A DNA stretch of 64,000 bases from Burkholderiales bacterium. Lineage in GTDB: Bacteria > Pseudomonadota > Gammaproteobacteria > Burkholderiales > Burkholderiaceae_C. The position numbers and the translations under genes were made by a program. The notes under the pieces were generated by a model. It saw only the letters and a list, made by a program, of their open reading frames with translations, ran no database searches and was not told the DNA's origin. Positions 60,780-64,000 of the stretch are shown here, one piece after another. The DNA lies in NCBI GenBank assembly GCA_016703325.1, contig JADJCH010000033.1, positions 1-64,000 of the forward strand. Reading direction: 5' to 3'. Positions within the stretch are counted from its first letter, which is position 1. Every line of letters starts with the position of its first letter.

Positions 60780-61478
60780 TCAGCGGTCCCGCCGGACGAA
60801 GCGCACCAGCATCTCGACGATCTGCTCGCGCCGTTCCACCTGGGCCTGCGGCGTACCCATGTCGCGCTGGAAGATCAGCGAGAAGGTGTGGCGGTTGGCC
60901 ACGTTGAACACCGACAGCGCGGAGATGGACATGTGCAGGTCGATCGGGTCCAGCCCGGCGCGGAACACCCCGGCGACCACACCGCGTTCATAGACCCGTT
61001 GCAGCCCCTCGATGGCCGGCACGTTGAGGTCGTGGATCGAGCGGCTTTGCGCCAGGTACTCGCCGCGGTGGATGTTCTCGGTCATCACCAGGCGGATGAA
61101 CTCCGGGTGGGCCCACTGGTAGTCCACCGTGAAGCCCACCAGCCGGCGCAGCGCCGCCTCGGGCTCCAGGTCCTCCAGGTGCAGGTCGGCCTCGATGGCG
61201 CGCATGCGCCGGTAGGCTTCCTCCAGCACGCGGATGTACAGCCCCTCCTTGCTGCCGAAGTAGTAGTAGATCATCCGCTTGCTGGTGCGGGTGGCCTCGG
61301 CGATCTCGTCGATGCGGGCCCCGGCCAGGCCCTTCTCCGCAAACTCGCGGGTGGCCACCTCCAGGATGTCGGCCATGGTGCGCTCCGGGTTGTGGGTGCG
61401 CGGCTGGGCGGTCTTGGATGCAGAACGCCCGCTCGAGGGCGCTGGCGTTGAGGGCGAAGGGGGCTCGGGGCGGACCAT
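60780..61478 (-). CDS. TetR-family transcriptional regulator
   Basis: 232 residues. The HTH is at about 35-80: ILEVATREFAEKGLAGARID, EIAEATRTSKRMIYYYFGSK. The C-terminal ligand domain contains LRRLVGFTVDYQWAHPEFIR and NIHRGEYLAQSRSIHDLN. A Ser/Pro-rich N-terminal extension of about 30 residues is present; an internal start at MADILEV is possible. The ligand is unknown. Confidence 0.9.
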   Translation of the reverse strand: MVRPEPPSPSTPAPSSGRSASKTAQPRTHNPERTMADILEVATREFAEKGLAGARIDEIAEATRTSKRMIYYYFGSKEGLYIRVLEEAYRRMRAIEADLHLEDLEPEAALRRLVGFTVDYQWAHPEFIRLVMTENIHRGEYLAQSRSIHDLNVPAIEGLQRVYERGVVAGVFRAGLDPIDLHMSISALSVFNVANRHTFSLIFQRDMGTPQAQVERREQIVEMLVRFVRRDR

Positions 61479-61549
61479 CCCGGCAGTTTAGGAGATCCCC
61501 TCCCCCGCCCTGCCCCCGCCCTGCCGGATCGGACCCGGCGCACGCACCC

Positions 61550-63499
61550 TCAGTGCGTCAACTCGGCGGTGCGAAAGCGCGACACCGCCTCGCGCAACGT
61601 CTCGGCCTGGCGGCGCAGGCTTTCGGCGGCGGCGGCACTCTCCTCCACCAGCGCGGCGTTCTGCTGCGTGCTCTGGTCGATCTGGGACACCGCCTGGCTG
61701 GCCTGAGCGACGCCGTCGTTCTGCTCGTTGGCGGCCGCGCTGATCTCGCTGATCAGGTCGGTGACGCGGCGGATCGACTGCACCACCTCGTTCATCGTGG
61801 CAGCTGCGGCATCGCCTTCGCGGCCGCCCTGCTCCACCGACTCCACGCTGGCGGCGATCAGGCTGCGGATCTCCCTGGCGGCACCGGAGGAGCGCTGCGC
61901 CAGCGCCCGCACCTCACCGGCCACCACCGCAAAACCCCGGCCCTGTTCACCTGCCCGCGCTGCCTCCACCGCGGCATTGAGCGCGAGGATGTTGGTCTGG
62001 AAGGCGATGCCGTCGATGGTGCCGATGATCTCGGCGATGCGCCGCGAGCTGTCCTGGATCTGCTGCATCGTCGTGGCCAGGGAGGAGACGGAGGCCCCGC
62101 CGCGGCTGGCCACCTCGCTGGCTGACTGCGCCAGCTGGGTGGCCTGACGGGCACTTTCGGCGCCATGGCCGATGGTGCTGCGCAGCTGCTCCATGGACGC
62201 TGCCGTCTGCTGCAGCGCGCTCGCCTGCGACTCGGTGCGGGAGGACAGGTCCTGGTTGCCCGCAGCGATCTGGCTGCTGGCGGTGGCCACCTGGGCGGCG
62301 TTCTCCCGCACGCCGCTGACCAGGCGCGCGAGTGCCTCCTGCATCTGCGACAGCGCGGCCAGCACGCTGGCCTGGTCACCCGGGCGCCGCGGCAAGCTGG
62401 TGGCCAAGTCACCTGCAGCCACCCGCGACACCGCGTCGCGCAGCTCATGGGGTTCCGCACCGAGCTCACGCTGCACCCAGCTCCCGGTCTGCAGCGCCAC
62501 GCCGACGGCCGCACCAAAGGCCAGCAGCATCATGGCGAACATCAGCCCCAGGGCCTGCCGCTGCGCAGTCTGGCGCTCCTCCAGGCGAGACTGGACGGCC
62601 GCAACGATCTTCGCCTGCTCGGCATAGCTGCTCTCGATGATCCCGGTGATCTCCTTGAAGAACTCGGAGCTGGAGTGGGTCAGAGTTTGCGGCTGCAGCA
62701 CATGCCGCTGCCCCAGCGCCACCGCCGCTCGCCCCAGCTCATCGAGCCGGCGCACCGAGGCCGTCAGCTCCGCCGAGCTCCCCCCATCGCCCGCCCCCGA
62801 ACGGGCCAGGCTGCTGCTGAAAAGATGCGCCTGGCCCTCCAGCACATTGTTGAGGTTCTCGAAACGGGCCCGGGTGGCCGGCTCCGGCACGCCACCGGCG
62901 GCCAGCAGGGCGGAGCCGCGCGCACGCATCTGCCCCATCAGCTCCAGGCTGCGCGGCAGCTGCTGGAAGGTGGCCACCACCAGGTGGTACACCGCTTCGT
63001 CCGGGTCGAGCACCAGCCCGGCGCCGGCCAGCACCTCGTCCATCGCGTCGAGTTGATTGCGGATCAGCGCGGTGTGGCGTCGCGTGGAGGTCTCCGCATC
63101 CACCTTGCGGGCCTGCAGGTCAGCTCCCAGGCTGGACCACTCGCCTCGCGAGGCCTGCCAGACCTTGTCCACCGCCGCCGCACCCTCCCCCAACGCCGGC
63201 AGCTTCTGCCCGACGCCGGTGGCAGCCTGCTCCACCTCGGCCATCTTGGCCACCCGCTGCCCGGCCATCTGGTCATTGCCCGACAACCACCCGGCCGACA
63301 GCCCGCGGTGCTGCTGGGTCAGGCGGATCACCTCCTGCACCGCCATCACCGGGGCCAGGCCCTCCAGCTCCTGAGCGGTCGCGCCCAGGCTTTTCCAGGC
63401 ACTGCGGGTCTGCATGCTGGCAGGCACCAGGATGGCCACGGCACACAGGCCCACCAGCAGACCGAAGCGCTGGGACGTCGACAAGGCATTGAGTTTCAT
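61550..63499 (-). CDS. methyl-accepting chemotaxis protein
   Basis: 649 residues from ATG 63499. Membrane segment 1 is FGLLVGLCAVAILVPA. A periplasmic nitrate/nitrite-sensor-like helical domain follows (VIRLTQQHRGLSAGWLSGND is typical of NIT domains). Membrane segment 2 is LGLMFAMMLLAFGAAVGVAL, then HAMP. The signalling tip is IIGTIDGIAFQTNILALNAA with AGEQGRGFAVVAGEVRALAQ. The NIT-like region suggests a nitrate or nitrite receptor, which would fit the neighbouring nir genes. Confidence 0.88.
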   Translation of the reverse strand: MKLNALSTSQRFGLLVGLCAVAILVPASMQTRSAWKSLGATAQELEGLAPVMAVQEVIRLTQQHRGLSAGWLSGNDQMAGQRVAKMAEVEQAATGVGQKLPALGEGAAAVDKVWQASRGEWSSLGADLQARKVDAETSTRRHTALIRNQLDAMDEVLAGAGLVLDPDEAVYHLVVATFQQLPRSLELMGQMRARGSALLAAGGVPEPATRARFENLNNVLEGQAHLFSSSLARSGAGDGGSSAELTASVRRLDELGRAAVALGQRHVLQPQTLTHSSSEFFKEITGIIESSYAEQAKIVAAVQSRLEERQTAQRQALGLMFAMMLLAFGAAVGVALQTGSWVQRELGAEPHELRDAVSRVAAGDLATSLPRRPGDQASVLAALSQMQEALARLVSGVRENAAQVATASSQIAAGNQDLSSRTESQASALQQTAASMEQLRSTIGHGAESARQATQLAQSASEVASRGGASVSSLATTMQQIQDSSRRIAEIIGTIDGIAFQTNILALNAAVEAARAGEQGRGFAVVAGEVRALAQRSSGAAREIRSLIAASVESVEQGGREGDAAAATMNEVVQSIRRVTDLISEISAAANEQNDGVAQASQAVSQIDQSTQQNAALVEESAAAAESLRRQAETLREAVSRFRTAELTH

Positions 63500-63678
63500 G
63501 TTGACCTGAACCTTCCGGGGATGAAGGGCGCCCTCTCCGCGCCCAGCGTGTTCCTCGACAAGCACATCCAGACGGATGTCACTTCCTCAGGACAGCGATC
63601 ATCCGGGGTAACCCCCGCGCCCCAAGACCGGAATTGACCGACATCAGCCTGGGAGTTGTTCAGTTCAGGCCCGGTCCT

Positions 63679-64000
63679 TCATTTCCCCAGCACCACCCCT
63701 TCACGCCGCGGGTCGGCGCCGCCAGTCCAGCCCGCACCGCCCAACTGGATGGCCTGCAGGCCGCTGGTCATGCCCATTTCCCGCAACTCATGACCCCGCG
63801 CCTTGAGCGCCTCCACGGTGGCGGCCGGGAAGCGCTGCGCCTCCAGCAGCGTCGGCCCGTTGGTGGAGCCGAAGTTGGGCAGCGCGATCGCCTGCTGCGG
63901 GCTCAGGCCCCACTGCTGGGTGCCCAGCAGCGTCTTGGCGGTGTAGTGGATGATCAGCGCGCCTCCCGGGCTGCCGGCGCTCATCAGCGGCCGGCCGCTG
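63679..64000 (-). CDS. ggt: gamma-glutamyltransferase, C-terminal part (runs off the window)
   Basis: The 3' end only. GSPGGALIIHYTAKTLLGTQ followed by ALPNFGSTNGPTLLEAQRFP is the conserved end of the small subunit of gamma-glutamyltransferases. The N-terminal part lies beyond position 64000. The enzyme splits or transfers the gamma-glutamyl group of glutathione in the periplasm. Confidence 0.85.
   Translation of the reverse strand, partial: SGRPLMSAGSPGGALIIHYTAKTLLGTQQWGLSPQQAIALPNFGSTNGPTLLEAQRFPAATVEALKARGHELREMGMTSGLQAIQLGGAGWTGGADPRREGVVLGK

Overview
The window is high-GC bacterial DNA that reads as a chromosome segment of a Burkholderiales betaproteobacterium, possibly of the Leptothrix/Sphaerotilus/Rubrivivax kind. 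This rests on an ssrA (tmRNA) gene encoding the tag ANDERFALAA, the order gyrA-pheA-tyrA-aroA/cmk-rpsA-ihfB-lapA-lapB, and a nirS denitrification cluster. The species cannot be fixed from the sequence alone.

Layout. (1) 1-7272: the integrase-proximal end of a satellite-prophage-like island inserted at the 3' end of ssrA. It holds a P4-type integrase, an AlpA-like regulator, a Rha-family protein, small coupled ORFs, a C4-like hairpin leader and 1.8 kb of repeat-rich DNA with no convincing gene. Its far end lies outside the window. (2) 7273-21477: core genes: ssrA, gph, ubiG, an OmpA-family protein, then gyrA, a DUF2059 gene, pheA, tyrA, an aroA-cmk fusion, rpsA, ihfB, lapA and lapB. (3) 21474-29061: a surface-polysaccharide cluster with three paralogous DxD glycosyltransferase-like proteins, three other glycosyltransferases, a DegT-type sugar aminotransferase and a frameshifted sugar acyltransferase. 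(4) 29376-34804: a ComEA-like protein, a patatin, a run of 38 G residues, and dnaE. (5) 34883-40926: a REP-type inverted repeat, a 23-bp tandem array, a VapBC module with a palindromic operator candidate, and a three-gene 2-oxoacid:ferredoxin oxidoreductase operon with its NAD(P)H:ferredoxin partner.

(6) 40927-50502: an accessory zone. It has an AT-richer pair of membrane proteins, several intact, truncated or dead toxin-antitoxin modules, a TIR domain fused to a pterin-carbinolamine-dehydratase domain, an orphan AAA ATPase, and a REP-associated tyrosine transposase (RAYT). Seven copies of a 23-bp repeat are spread over this zone, and two of them bracket the RAYT gene in inverted orientation. 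Several toxin or antitoxin remnants abut copies of the repeat. (7) 50603-59863: a complete-looking minus-strand nir cluster, nirS-T-B-(cupredoxin)-C-F-DL-G-H-J, for cytochrome cd1 nitrite reductase and heme d1 synthesis. Matching FNR/Dnr-like boxes lie upstream of nirS and nirC. (8) 60130-64000: a glutathione transferase, a TetR regulator, a chemotaxis receptor and the 3' end of a gamma-glutamyltransferase gene.

The most unusual items are the TIR-PCD fusion with its neighbouring ATPase, and the RAYT/repeat network lying among toxin-antitoxin debris. All functional calls come from reading the translated sequence; no database search was run.
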